From Ricordea florida (lineage: Eukaryota; Cnidaria; Anthozoa; Corallimorpharia; Ricordeidae): a stretch of 64,000 nucleotides of DNA. Shown here in pieces: positions 1 through 11,401 of this stretch; the first letter of the stretch is position 1; every line of letters begins with the position of its first letter. A program made the position numbers and the translations under genes. The notes under the pieces are model-generated. The model was not told where the DNA came from and did not search any database. It saw only the letters and a program-made list of their open reading frames with translations. Where the stretch lies: NCBI GenBank assembly GCA_949710005.1, contig OX453274.1, forward strand, positions 20,837,585 to 20,901,584, written 5' to 3'.

Positions 1-930
1 CCTTGCAACTGTAGTTAATGAGGAGTTACGAAATATTGGAACCTGGCTTATGGCAAACAAGTTATCTCTTAATGTCAAAAAATGTAATTTTAAAATATTT
101 AGACCCTATCAAAAGCGTATTTACTACAAAGTGAATATCAACAGATCAAAATCTTTGATTATAGTGCAAACTGTCTTGTTTCCTTGGAAAGGAAAGAAAT
201 TGTAAAATACTATCTTGGGCAGACCACATCACATATATTTCTAGCAAAATCAGCAAATCATTGGCCATTCTTGCAAAATTAAGGCATTTTGTTCCTACAA
301 CCACTCTACTAACCATGCATCGATCACAACCATACTTGTCATATTCTGCAAAAACGTGCCCTACGTTTGATTGATTTCAAACCCTTTAGAATCCATGCGG
401 TACCATTGTTCAAATTATCTAAGGCTCTTCCTCTCAATCTTCTTTATTTTAAAACAATCTGCCTTATTATGCACGATGTATTCAATAGTGTAACGCCTCC
501 GAACATTTCCAATATATTTACTTATTCGTCACAGATACATCATCATTATACACGATTATCTGCGGTTGGCAATTTCTACATTAAACATTCGAGAACAGAC
601 CATAAAAAATTCTTTTTTAAGTATTGGTGCAAAGATATGGAATAGCATTGCCAACAGTAATCGTGCTCTACCTAAGTATAAATTTAAGAATTTCATAGAT
701 AGTCGGCTAATGGATATTTTAATACAGGAGGATAATTATGCTTTATTTACCTACTTTGAAATATATTTGTACTTACTGTTTTTTTTTAATTCAATATGTC
801 GATGTTCGTGTATCAGCTTTCCTTATTGTTGTTTCAACCCTGTTGTTATAATTGTCCTTATCTTTTTTATTTTTCCTTCCCGCCCCGATTAGCTAGGCTA
901 TTATGCGGGTAAGGATTGATGGAAAAATGT
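1..930 (+). pseudogene. Decayed 3' end of a non-LTR retrotransposon (same family as the LINE at 37-40 kb)
   Basis: The conceptual translation matches the C-terminal third of the reverse transcriptase ORF at 37453-40494 in this window. Bases 2-120 give a segment containing ANKLSLNVKK against ANKLSLNIKK, and 345-650 give QKRALRL and NISNIFTY against QKRALRL and HISNIFTY. Several frameshifts separate the matching blocks, and the left end is cut by the window edge. The 3' UTR ends in a stem-loop (875-914) that corresponds to one in the intact copy. It is a dead copy with no coding capacity. The family match is read directly from the two sequences; the exact 3' border is approximate. Confidence 0.85.
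875..914 (+). other. LINE 3' UTR stem-loop (relic copy)
   Basis: CCTTCCCGC pairs with GCGGGTAAGG, with one bulged T. It sits at the position of the 11-bp stem at 40688-40730 of the younger copy. One pair has changed T-A to C-G on both sides, so pairing is kept. Confidence 0.55.
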
Positions 931-1089
931 TAATCAAGAGTGTTAGATAAAGTTGTAGCTCAAAGTTGTAAGCTGTAGCCCAATCTGTAGATCTCCTCAA
1001 CCTGGCCTTGAAGGGGGGAGTGGGAGGGAGGCTGAAATGTGTTTGGCTGCATAGGGCTATTTGGGACCATGTGTTTTGAATTCCCGTCC

Positions 1090-1300
1090 AAAATAAAATT
1101 CTATCCATGCTAAGATGACCATTCTTGATGCAAATGAAAAAATGAAAGACCATATGTTTGAACGTACACAACTTAAGCAGCTGTGAAATTAAAGCCGGAA
1201 AAAAAAAGATGAAAAACTCAGGCCTGAACGGGATTCGAACCCATGCATGACCTCTGTGATACCGGAGCAGTGCTCTACCAACTGAGAGCTGGTCATATTG
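1090..1300 (-). repeat. tRNA-derived SINE
   Basis: On the - strand, 1300 down to about 1222 carries a tRNA-like head with an A-box (CTCAGTTGGTAGAGC) and a B-box (GGGTTCGAATCCC). It is followed by a T-rich linker and a body containing CTGCTTAAGTTGTGT. The anticodon arm does not form a proper 5-bp stem, so this is not a functional tRNA gene. The arrangement resembles an abundant cnidarian SINE known to me. The body's left end is approximate. Confidence 0.7.
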
Positions 1301-2885
1301 TGAGTTCGTAATATACCCGTAGATGGAGAAGAGTTATGCAAATGAATATATGAAGGACATATAAAGTAGTATGTAATGACATAAATTGGTATGCAACCGG
1401 CTCCGAGAAAAAGCGGGCGGTGACTTTTGTATAGGGCAAATTAATGATTATTTACCACTGAAAATAAATAAATTGAGAGGAGCGGTAAAAATACACTCGC
1501 AACATGGGCATTACTGATAAATTCAATCAATAAAAAATGCATTTGCTTGAAACAAAAAAGTACTGTATTTTAAGGTACAGCTAAAACATGATTCACAGCG
1601 CCCTCACCTGCTGTTCTTTCAAACTGGTGATTAAAGTTCCTCGGGTAGGGAAGACTTATATTCAGGTCTGCAGTGGCCGCCAGTTCGAGGGGCTAAAAAA
1701 CGGTGTTAAAATGGAACAAAAAGGAACAAATTAAATTTGTAATAATCCATTTCGAAAACTCTTTGATTAACATCAAACAGTGAAGTTGAAAGGCTACTTA
1801 CCAATTAAAGACTTGGGAAAGAAGTACGTAAAACCAGAGAAAAAGATAACTGCCACGCACTCGACGACTGACTCAACCCTGTAGAAATGCGCGCACTGTA
1901 AAAACGGTTTGATCACTGTGTAACCTTTGCACAAAAAAAAAACAATTTGCTGATCTGTCTTCACTCCAAAAATGACAGCAGAACAAAAGATAAAGACATA
2001 CCGATAAATACTTACTTTGATTACAGGAAACCTTTTAAGCTAAAAAATTTTGGCCAGCGAACAATTCTGAGCGAATAATTCCCAGAAAGCGTTGCGCACC
2101 ACCCGCCAGCCAGAAAATTCAATTTTTCTGTGAGTTTCCACAGCCAGTTTCGCTTAAGGAAAATTTCCCAGCAAGTGTTTTCTCCCCTTTTAATGTTCCC
2201 AGCCAGCTGAATTGAAGACTGTCGAGCGGGTATTTTGAAGAGCGGCTCTGTTGGGTACTCCTGAGATGGGGCAGTTAAAGTGTTGAGGTGAGAGCAGTGT
2301 AGGAATCATTGTTATCACTGGATAGCAAATTTTTTTTATTATTATTAATGTTACTTTTTATGATTCGTGTCACAGTAAAATTTGCCCTTCTAGTAACTGG
2401 CCACGATCTGGACCAATTTTTTTAAGAATGGAGAATTGCATTTCATGAAACGCTTTTCTACAGTTTTCATAGGACTTATTGATGACGTACTGCACATGGA
2501 CAAAGGTTACACTAGTACATGTATTTAAGGTTGTAAAGTCAAATATTTATTTAAAACCAAATCTTGCAAATACAAAGAGTAATACACTTGGTCAGACTTA
2601 CCCTCATAAAATAGCACACTTCCCTCATAGAGTCTTTCTAATGGTCAGGTACAGTATTGTAAGAAAAACAGATATGCAGTTCAGGGAATTCAAAATTTGA
2701 AATAATGGAAAACCCAGTAATTGCTTGTCACACCATTCAAAACCAGTGATTTTCTTAACAAACAGAAACCTCATGGAATCAGAGGAATGCATTGCAGTTC
2801 TTCACCACTGCAATGTTCATGTGTCCGTAATGGGCTCGCAGTTTGATCTACAAGGTATAATATCTTATTGGTTGTTGGTCATTGT
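1301..2885. other. No gene seen
   Basis: AT-rich sequence with many stops in all frames. I see no splice-bounded exon, RNA gene or clear repeat here beyond short A and T runs. Confidence 0.5.
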
Positions 2886-2887
2886 TA

Positions 2888-4012
2888 TTACTCGGGCTTC
2901 CGTAGGAGAGCCCGAGTCGTAAAATGCTAGCGGTTTGGTCGCCAAAAGGGGGGCCATGGTCCCAGGCGTTCCTTGCGTGGACTGCGGAAACTGGGGATGA
3001 GAAGGCGAATTCATGTGCTCGCTTTACGTAAACAACATGATTTACCGAATGGCCGTTTTTGTGAAGACCGTTTTGCAAAAATACAAACGCACACGCCGTC
3101 CGTGATAGGCCCACACTAAATGATGTCTAGCGTTGTCGAAATGGGCTGTCGATCCACGAATACTAGCTTGAACGCTAGACCAACGTGCAGAGTTCATACT
3201 AGTTCTACGAGATAACAAATGAGCCATATGTTAGCTGCCAAAACTGTGATAGCCGATTGAACAACAAACTATGACACTGAGACACATCACTTGCTGAAAA
3301 ATTTAGGAATGTTGGAGAACACAAATTCGAAGCTGGCGCTAACAGCAGCGAATTGGACAAGGATACTGACAGAAACAACTTGAATAGTAGGGTTAAATAT
3401 CTAAGCTTAGTTCTTCCGTTAAATGTCCTGTTTCTGTTATTGGTTTTTATTGGGCTCAATACTTGTAAAGCGATCGTAAATGTTGGTTTGTTCTTTTGGC
3501 AAGATTTCCTTACAGGTCCCTACTTCATTATGCATGCAGCATATGAATTGTTATTGCAGAATGACACAGTGTGGCTACAGCATGCATAATGAAGTAGGGA
3601 CCTGTGCGGAAATCATTCCGTTCTTTTTCCCGGAATGGCATGTGCTTGATAGAATAAAGACATGAAGAATACTCTTGACGACTGTGATCTTCTACAAAAC
3701 GTTGTCAGTATGACTAATGTACATGAACATAATGATGTTCCAATGTCAATAAAAGTACTACAATTCAGATCTCGTTCTGCAATGTATGTATATTATGACT
3801 GTGCTCGTGATTTGTGTGAGCGGCTGTACACACGCCAATAAAATAATGATTTTCATTCGAGTAATTGAACTGACTGGTGGCACAAATAATCGTCAGAAAG
3901 TGGTACTGGAGTGACCGGTAACGAAAATTTCCCACACGGATCCGGCATGTAGTTGCGTACACATTTTAGGCGTGGTAAATATTCAAGTAAAACGTTCAAC
4001 AAGAAGCCCGAG
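2888..4012. mobile_element. Harbinger-type nonautonomous element with CTCGGGCTT ends
   Basis: It starts with CTCGGGCTT after TTA and ends with AAGCCCGAG followed by TGA. The first 90 or so bases inside the left end match, in reverse orientation, the right end of the element at 16211-16828 (both contain GCTAGCGGTTTGGTCGCC). No transposase is encoded. Assignment to PIF/Harbinger is inferred from the 3-bp target size seen at the second copy. Confidence 0.5.
3512..3605. repeat. Foldback MITE-like hairpin
   Basis: A perfect 26-bp inverted repeat (3512-3537 and 3580-3605, beginning ACAGGTCCCTACTTC) encloses a 42-bp loop. It lies inside the CTCGGGCTT-ended element. No clear target duplication was found. 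Confidence 0.7.
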
Positions 4013-4614
4013 TGAACGCTCCTCAAGCGTCTTGTTAAATGTAATTCACAGCCTCTTATTCCCTTTTTTACGCAATTATCTGATTACTAATTTTCATTTG
4101 CATGTGCAGTATGCAGTATTAATTAATATAACATTTTTTGGAAATTTTTTTCAAGGCTCTCTTGCTGTTTTGACTTTCCATGTATCCTACACAGATCTTT
4201 ACATGCTTAATTTTTTTATTGTCCTCATTTCGGTTGTTTTTTTAACTTGTCCATACTAAGGTTGGCCTGTTGACAGACCATGTTTACTTAGTAGGTGGCT
4301 CTGCCTGAAACAGTTTACATTTTGAGTTAGGAATCACGAGAGGTAATGCTTGAAATTCACCACAAATTTGAGATAAGTTTGAAAGAACAGACAGGAACAA
4401 CACATTGTCTCTTTTAAATGCCAGGAAGAACTGTGGTTTGTCAGACACCACAACAATCTGATTTAAATAGTAGCTATTGTAGTAGCAGTTGCAGTAGCAG
4501 TAGCAGCAGTAATAATGGTAGTGTTAATAGCAGTTGTAGAATTAATGAGGTTTCTTATGCATATACTACCGTACATGTAACCCTATAAGTAAACAAGTTC
4601 AATCGTTTTCATAG

Positions 4615-4719
4615 CATGTGGTACACAATTATCCACTGAAGAAAATCAAGATGTGGAGATACGCATTCTTCACCCCAACTTGTCATCTGCAAAGACCCTT
4701 GTGGGAGAAATATTGACAG
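4615..4719 (+). CDS. Internal exon of an unrecognised host gene
   Basis: A 105-bp open segment lies between a TCATAG acceptor and a GTGTGT donor. It is phase 1 at both ends and encodes 34 complete codons, including CGTQLSTEEN and SSAKTLVGEIL. The phase joins directly to the next exon at 4906. I do not recognise a family. It is called an exon because of the splice borders, matching phases and sensible composition. Confidence 0.45.
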
Positions 4720-4905
4720 GTGTGTACATATCTTTTAATTATTCCCCATTCAAATTACACCAGTCAAGAACCATACTAAGTGTTGCACAGATCAGGCAAC
4801 GTTCAACCAGCTTGAGCATTTGCAGGGCATAACCAAATGAGCCAAGGGATGAAAAGGTTGCACTTTAATCTTCAAGTAATATAACTTCTTTGTAAATACA
4901 TGTAG

Positions 4906-5031
4906 GAATGGAGAGGGAATTCACAAAAGAGCTGTGTCGTGCAGTTAGTGAAGCACGTCAAGCTGCACACGCTGTGCTCGCCCAGTTTTTCGTATCATTT
5001 GTATCTCTGTGGCTTCACTTCCATAACGTTT
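4906..5031 (+). CDS. Probable exon continuing the 4615 gene
   Basis: This opens after a CATGTAG acceptor in the phase required by the preceding exon and encodes a charged, helix-like segment (MEREFTKELCRAVSEARQA). It stays open to a stop at about 5031. No convincing donor in the right phase was identified, so its right border is uncertain and it could be a 3' terminal exon or a damaged internal one. Confidence 0.35.
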
Positions 5032-5410
5032 AATCCGTGAACCCCAAAAGTATAACGTGGCACATCTTATAACGCAAGATGTTAGTGTATCCTACACGTA
5101 TGTTTTCGTTGGTGTTTTTGCTGTTCACACCCTTAACTGAAAAATGGTTTGTACTGTAACACAATTGTAGGTATAAAACTAGTTTCCATTCACTAGTCTG
5201 TGTGATCAGGCCAAATTAGTCAGAGAATAATTAAGTCTACACAAGATACGTTGTTGTGTGATGCTTACTAGTCATTCTAAAAAAATATTCATAAATGATG
5301 TTGTCGTTCGTCTTCGATTTCGCTTCTTATTCTCGTGGCAGGGGTCATGGATGTACTGAAGCATACCTGATAATAAGAAACCCTAACATGTAATACAAAT
5401 TCATCGCAGG

Positions 5411-5471
5411 GAACTTATTCGTAAGGACCGTTTCATGAGAGAAGAGCAAGACCGTCAGTTGCGTTTGTCGG
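5411..5471 (+). CDS. Exon encoding an REEQDR-type helical segment
   Basis: It lies between an ATCGCAG acceptor and a GTAAGT donor and ends in phase 0. It encodes ELIRKDRFMREEQDRQLRLS. The next exon (6167) continues in phase 0 with EEADRAKR. The REEQD...S..ADRAK pattern resembles the helix found in FAF1/UBX-like and some HECT-like proteins, but that comparison is from memory and weak. Function unknown. Confidence 0.5.
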
Positions 5472-6166
5472 TAAGTACAGCTACAGATTTCCTTGTACCG
5501 TTAGGAATTTTCAAACCGATTGGACAGACGAGCGACTTACTGTAGCAGGAGTTAACTGTTATGATTATTTGGCAGCGTTCACATGGAACCCTTTTGTTTT
5601 GGCCTCATTCTGTGCAAAGGCCTATGATATTTCAAGGCGACCTAGCCAACTATTTCGTAGAGCCCAAAATATATGTTAGCGGGATGAACACTGATCAATG
5701 CTGGACGTTTATTGAGGGACGTTCCACTATTTATCTGCACGGTCCCTAAAGATGACTGAAGTCAGAGCGTTACAGATCTCACCCTAAAAAATCCGAAGGG
5801 TTGCCTGCTCTCCTTCAGTGTCCAAATATAATTAGGAGCAATACTATTTCTACCCACTCAAGCCTGGGATGGCATAAATCCAACTGTTGTGCACTGTTTG
5901 TCACTATTGTATACTAGAGTATAGCCGACCGTCACCAGTGAACATTGTTCAGAGTCAAAGTTTTTCTATAAAATAATTTCCACCATTACCGGACTTTGAG
6001 AAATGATCGTGGTCGTTTCCTTGTAAACGATTCATTTCAAATCAATAACCTTCAATCAATCACCAAAATTTATCCTACCGGTCTTGACCACTGACCATTA
6101 GAGCTTCCAAAGCAAGAATTGTGAAAATTAACCTTAATCAAAGGTATTTCGCCTGTTGTGATAGGA

Positions 6167-6205
6167 AGAAGCAGACAGAGCCAAAAGGCTTGGGGCACGA
6201 TCGGT
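6167..6205 (+). CDS. Small phase-0 exon (EEADRAKRLGARS)
   Basis: A 39-bp exon with a TGATAG acceptor and a GTAAGC donor. It encodes 13 codons and joins in frame to the 5411-5471 exon. The 84-bp minisatellite follows in the next intron. Confidence 0.45.
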
Positions 6206-6244
6206 AAGCATCATTGATTGTTATTATCAAAGCTCCGCGCGTGC

Positions 6245-7230
6245 AAAACTTCAGTACGATGTCGCCAGTTGTAACTTTACAGAGTATAATCAAATTTCTT
6301 TAAGGAGTGGGTGATCCGGTTTCTTACATACGGCCCTTAGGAAATTCCAGTGCGGTATCGAGTTTTTTAAACTGCACCAATTGTAACTCCACAGAGTGTG
6401 ATCGAGTTTCTTACAGCCAACAGTTATAATATTCTGGTTCTGGTGTTATCAAGTTTCTTAGATGCGTCAGTTGTAACTTCACAGAGTGTGATCGAGTTTC
6501 TTACAGCCAACAGTTATAATATTCTGGTGTTATCAAGTTTCTTAGATGCGTCAGTTGTAACTTCACAGAGTGTGATCGAGTTTCTTACAGCCAACAGTTA
6601 TAATATTCTGGTGTTATCAAGTTTCTTAGATGCGTCAGTTGTAACTCCACAGAGTGTGATCGAGTTTCTTACAGCCAACAGTTATAATATTCTGGTTCTG
6701 GTGTTATCAAGTTTCTTAGATGCGTCAGTTGTAACTTCACAGAGTGTGATCGAGTTTCTTACAGCCAACAGTTATAATATTCTGGTGTTATCAAGTTTCT
6801 TAGATGCGTCAGTTGTAACTTCACAGAGTGTGATCAAGTTTCTTACAGCCAACAGTTATAATATTCTGGTGTTATCAAGTTTCTTAGATGCGTCAGTTGT
6901 ACCTTCACAGAGTGTGATCGAGTTTCTTACAGCCAACAGTTGTAATATTCTGGTGTTATCAAGTTTCTTAGATGCGTCAGTTGTAACTCTACAGAGTGTG
7001 ATCGAGTTTCTTACAGGCAACAGTTGTAATATTCTGGTTCTGGTGCTATCAAGTTTCTTAGATGCGCCAGTTCTCCACAGAGAGTGATCGAGTTTCTTAC
7101 TGCCAACAGTTGTAATATTCTGGTGTTATCAAGTTTCTTAGATGCGTCGATTGTAACTCCACAGAGAGTGATCGAGTTTCTTACAGCCAACAGTTGTAAT
7201 ATTCTGGTGTTATCAAGTTGCTTAGATACA
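6245..7230. repeat. 84-bp minisatellite (about 10 units plus degenerate flank)
   Basis: Ten copies begin GTGATCGAGTTTCTTAC, at about 6399, 6489, 6573, 6657, 6747, 6831, 6915, 6999, 7085 and 7169. Most are spaced 84 bp apart. Some units are 90 bp through an extra GTTCTG hexamer. Older, diverged units extend left to about 6245. Both unit lengths are multiples of three and lack stops in one frame, which creates a long but meaningless reading frame. Confidence 0.95.
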
Positions 7231-7520
7231 TACATGTGGTCCGTTGAAATTGAAAAGAACATGGCAAAAAAAAAAATAGTTTAGAGAAAATCGAAACTTT
7301 CCTTTTCGCGCTTGGGGCTAGTTTGAGCTCGGCAAAAGGGACTACTGCAGCAGCGAGTGCGGGAATCGAAAACGAAATAAAATAGAGCCGGAATAATCTA
7401 ACTTAAGGGAATTTAAAGATAAGGCGTTTTTTGGCCGACCGAACATTTGATACGTTGAATGATGTTGCATTGGACGTGCTACATGTAGTCATAGTTGTAC
7501 GTTATTCTCACCGTAAGCGT

Positions 7521-7576
7521 GGAAGAGGACAGCAGGGAAGATGATGCAGAGGACACCTTGCCGGACCTTGACGAGG
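7521..7576 (+). CDS. Acidic exon of the left host gene
   Basis: Encodes an acidic stretch (DSREDDAEDTLPDLDE) ending in phase 0 at a GTATCA donor. The acceptor is one of several closely spaced AG dinucleotides, so the left border is approximate. It fits between the 6167 and 7878 exons, all in phase 0. Confidence 0.35.
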
Positions 7577-7877
7577 TATCAATAAACACTTTGATCATAC
7601 GCGAGATATTTACCAGTTATACATGTATGATAGCCAGATACTGCACGAGCAATGTCGACTGATAAATTGTCCTGATAGTTTTAATAGACTGATGAATAGT
7701 TCGTGAAAGACGAAAACGCATACAGTAGACATACTTCCTTCGCGGTGTGACAAAATATCGTGAATAGCATTTGACATTGCTCAGTAATATAATTTATCTA
7801 CTCAGAGAAAAACGCCCACCCCAGAGTAGAGATGAATGAGTTCAAGAACATTAAGGTATCATCTTTTTAATTCTTAG

Positions 7878-7940
7878 GGGTCACATTCGAAACGTCCTCG
7901 AGTGTCGGATACTGGCAATGAACTGGATGATAGCGGAACG
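7878..7940 (+). CDS. Phase-0 exon (GSHSKRPRVSD...)
   Basis: It runs from a TTCTTAG acceptor to a GTAAGA donor, 63 bp, 21 codons. It encodes a basic then acidic segment (SHSKRPRVSDTGNELDDSG) that could be a nuclear localisation region. It is the last exon of this series that I can support; no downstream partner was identified before the LINE at 8.8 kb. Confidence 0.4.
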
Positions 7941-8758
7941 GTAAGATACAGATCACATCGTCAGTTACAAATTGTCAAACTTAATTTTCCTTGGTTCGGA
8001 TCGGTTCGGTCCAGTAACTCCCTTTCATAATTTTCTAATAACACGCATTCCCGAATATTGTGTAGCCTGCAAAGGCAGTTGTAACAAATAGTGTATAGCT
8101 TTTTGAAACACACTGAAAGAGAGCGAACCTGGCACGAATGCCAATGGATACAAGAAAAGTTTCTAGTTTCCTACCGTTTCCCTGTACCAGTCTTGCGGGA
8201 GGGCGAATGCGATTGACATACTAAAAACACATTATTTGGACTTTGTTAAGAATAAAAAAAACCGGAATGCATCCTCTTCAAGCCCCAAAAAAGTTACATT
8301 AGACAGGAAGAAATTCACGATAGTGATTGAGACGTTACATGTGGAAGGTGTTTTTAATTATACGTATTCTTTGCTCTACAGGTCACCTTTCGGACAAGAT
8401 AGGAAGAAAACGTTTTCTTGTGAAACTATTTTGTCATCGGTGTTATTAAGCACAGACGTTTTTGAGGGACTGCTTTTGGCATGCTTTAACCTAAACCAAT
8501 AAGTTAGAAAGTCCTTTAGTTCTTTATACTAACACTACAGAGGAAAAATCGGTTGAACCCTATCGTTCAATTGAGTTTGTTTTTTGTTTCTTTTTTTTTC
8601 ATGACTTCTCTATAACTCATGGGACAGTATTGCTTTAGCATTTACAACTCTACGCAACGAAACAAAAATTATGAAAAGAAGAACGCTTTTCACTTCAGCG
8701 CGGTGATAATAAGCACCGCCTTTTTGCCAAAAGAGGCGCGTTGCTGTTTCTTCGCACA

Positions 8759-8796
<38 letters not shown>

Positions 8797-8938
8797 CATT
8801 TTTTTTTATTATAAGCCAACATAAGATCATACATATAGTAGGCGGAAAGTCACAGGAACTCTCGGGTCTGCGAGGCTAATAAAGGATGCCACATGAAATA
8901 TAGCTGCCAGGGGTTTACATGTTCATGAGCTTTTGTTT

Positions 8939-11401
8939 TTAAAGCAATAAACCAAGAAGATTCCATTTCTTTGGTGGAGTTGTAGTCGTGGACTCAGTAT
9001 CATAAACCAATTTAAGGTATTTAAGAAAGCCTTCTATCTTGGGCGAAAATTCTCTTTTTTTTGAGATCCAGATGTAGTATCTCGCAAGAAGGAAGCAGAA
9101 GTTAATTTGATGTCGATTTGCAGAAGAATCAGGCCTCAGACCAAGTGCTACTAAAATATGCAATGAATAATGTTCAGGTATAATATTATGGGTGGCCAGC
9201 TTTATAGCCAATGAGTTCCAAAAGGATGAAACGTTAGGACAGTACCAGAAAAGATGGAGAAGTGTTTCTAGTTCGTTTCCACAGAAAGTACAGTTAGGAC
9301 AGTCCTTTATTCCAATTTTTGTTAGAAAATTATTAGTTGCTATTCTCCTGTGCAGAAATTTGAATTGAAAATCTATCAGTTTTGTACTTTTGGTATGTTT
9401 AGAAGCTAGTTGGTAGGTCTCGTGCCACTTAATGTGCTCATGGTCACGTTTATCAGTTAAGTCTTTAAGCCATTTGTTTTGAGATGGTGGGGTGATGCAT
9501 TTGCTGGATAAAAGCTTCTTATATATTAGCCGACTACCAGAAAGAGGTTTTAGAATCTTTGAAGAGAAGCTTTCGTATACAGAATTATTGTTAGAGTTGT
9601 TTTGACAGGTGCTCCAAAGAGACTTGAGTGCAGAAAGGAGACCATAGTATTTTAAAGGGCAAGCTTTGAGATTAAATTTAATCTGAAATTCGTTGAGACT
9701 TAAAAAGTTATCTGAGTCATCTTTCAAGTCCTTGACTTTTTTAACACCTTTGTTAAACCAGTCAGGATAGAAAACAGGATAATTAGCAATCCTTATAAGA
9801 GAATTATGCCATATGCTTTGAGAAAGAAATTGCGTTTTAGATGTAATTTGTTTCTCGAAATTTATCTCTGCCCAGATTGTAAGTACTTCTCTAAGGAAGC
9901 TATTCTTGGTCGCTATAATCTTGGTAATGTCCTGTTGGCTTAGGTTGCCGGTCAGAGCAGTTTTCTCAACACTTTCTCCTAGTTCAAGATCGAAAAAAAG
10001 TTTCCACTTTCCCTGGTTTCCCGAGTCCAAATACTTTTTGATCCACATGGCTTTCAGGGACTTGTTGAAAGATTTGATATCTATCATTTTAAGGCCTCCG
10101 TTTGAGTAATCGTTAATCATTACGTTGCGTTTTATTTTATCTCCTTTTTGATTCCAGAGGAATGAGTAGAATATATTATTAATTTCTTTGATAACTTTTT
10201 CATTTGTGCATAGAGGAGATAACACATATACAAGCTGAGAGGCGGCTAGACTCTTTAGAACAGCAATTTTGCCAACCAAAGTCAGCCTGCGATATTTCCA
10301 AGCATTTAATATGTTTCGAACATTATTCAATTTTTCATGGTAGTTTAGGTCTGTGGCTATTTCTGGGTCGATTGAAAACCAAACACCTAAAGCTTTAACC
10401 TTAAATTTGGGCCATTTGAAATTTCTTCCAGGAAGTGTGATTTCCTCCCTCCCGCAGTTTGTCCCAATCCAGAATGCTTCTGTCTTTTTGTCATTTAGTT
10501 TGAGGCCAGACGCTTTATGGAAATCATCTAATAATCTTAGGGAGGATAGCACAGATTTCTTTGATCCATCTAGTATAAGGGTTGTATCGTCTGCATATTG
10601 ACTGAGCTTAATTTTTTTTTCATTGACGTGGATACCTCTGATATCTTTGTTTTTCCGCAAGGCCTTAGCCAGTACTTCCGCTGCTAAAACGAAAAGATAA
10701 GGCGAGAGAGGGCAGCCCTGTCTAACACCTCTTCGGATTTCAAAGAAATCGCTAGCCCATCCATTGTTCAAAATACAGCTTTCCGGGCGGCCGTAAAACA
10801 GATTCATCCATTTTATGATTCCAGTGCCAAAACCGAAATACTTAAGTGTGTCTCGTATAAAAGACCATTCTATTGTGTCAAAGGCTTTTTCGAAATCCAG
10901 AAACAGAAGCAAGCCAGGTATGTTGTTCTCTCTTGCATAGCAAATGGTACTATCTATAAGTCGTATGTTTTCCCCTATAAATCTGCCTTTCAAAAAACCA
11001 GTCTGGTCGTGATTGATAAGAGTGGGTAGAACCTTTTTCAGTCTATTAGCGATAGCCTTGGCTGCTATTTTGTAATCACAATTTAGAAGGGTTAAGGGTC
11101 GCCAATTCTTAATAAAATACGGTTCTGCGTCTTTTTTGGGAATGAGTTTAATGATTCCTCGCTTCTGCGTTATTGAAAGTTGGTCTGTTTCATAAGCGTG
11201 ATTTAGGGCATTAACAAGGGGGATTGATATATCTGGCCAAAACATCTTATAAAATTCCGCCGGTAAACCGTCAGTACCAGGGGTTTTTTCTGATTCCATG
11301 CTTTTTATAGCTTCTAGGCATTCTTTCTTTGTTAACAAGCCATCGCATGACTTCTGCTCATGTTCTTGTAGGACCGTATCATTTTCAATTTCAAAAAACA
11401 T
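8939..11401 (-). CDS. LINE ORF2 fragment: reverse transcriptase and zinc-knuckle C-terminus
   Basis: An 820-codon frame encoding an L1/Tx1-clade reverse transcriptase. Visible motifs in order: TPGTDGLPAEFYK near residue 42, WRPLTLLNCDYKI, the FLDFEKAFDTIEW catalytic block, RRGVRQGCPLSP, the QYADDTTLIL catalytic block near residue 270, and a C-terminal zf-RVT-like CPNCTFCGNELETLLHLFWY segment. The protein would copy its own RNA by target-primed reverse transcription. The apparent start is only the first Met after a frameshift; the natural frame continues upstream in the 11332-11991 segment. Without an endonuclease it should not be autonomous. Confidence 0.93.
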   Translation of the reverse strand: MFFEIENDTVLQEHEQKSCDGLLTKKECLEAIKSMESEKTPGTDGLPAEFYKMFWPDISIPLVNALNHAYETDQLSITQKRGIIKLIPKKDAEPYFIKNWRPLTLLNCDYKIAAKAIANRLKKVLPTLINHDQTGFLKGRFIGENIRLIDSTICYARENNIPGLLLFLDFEKAFDTIEWSFIRDTLKYFGFGTGIIKWMNLFYGRPESCILNNGWASDFFEIRRGVRQGCPLSPYLFVLAAEVLAKALRKNKDIRGIHVNEKKIKLSQYADDTTLILDGSKKSVLSSLRLLDDFHKASGLKLNDKKTEAFWIGTNCGREEITLPGRNFKWPKFKVKALGVWFSIDPEIATDLNYHEKLNNVRNILNAWKYRRLTLVGKIAVLKSLAASQLVYVLSPLCTNEKVIKEINNIFYSFLWNQKGDKIKRNVMINDYSNGGLKMIDIKSFNKSLKAMWIKKYLDSGNQGKWKLFFDLELGESVEKTALTGNLSQQDITKIIATKNSFLREVLTIWAEINFEKQITSKTQFLSQSIWHNSLIRIANYPVFYPDWFNKGVKKVKDLKDDSDNFLSLNEFQIKFNLKACPLKYYGLLSALKSLWSTCQNNSNNNSVYESFSSKILKPLSGSRLIYKKLLSSKCITPPSQNKWLKDLTDKRDHEHIKWHETYQLASKHTKSTKLIDFQFKFLHRRIATNNFLTKIGIKDCPNCTFCGNELETLLHLFWYCPNVSSFWNSLAIKLATHNIIPEHYSLHILVALGLRPDSSANRHQINFCFLLARYYIWISKKREFSPKIEGFLKYLKLVYDTESTTTTPPKKWNLLGLLL

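Noticed and set aside
1222-1300. tRNA gene on the - strand
   Set aside because: A- and B-boxes are present but the anticodon arm does not pair and a SINE body follows.
6398-7087. 229-residue open frame with repeated VIEFLTANSYNILV
   Set aside because: It is only the 84-bp minisatellite read in a frame that happens to lack stops; the opposite strand is open too, and it lies in an intron.
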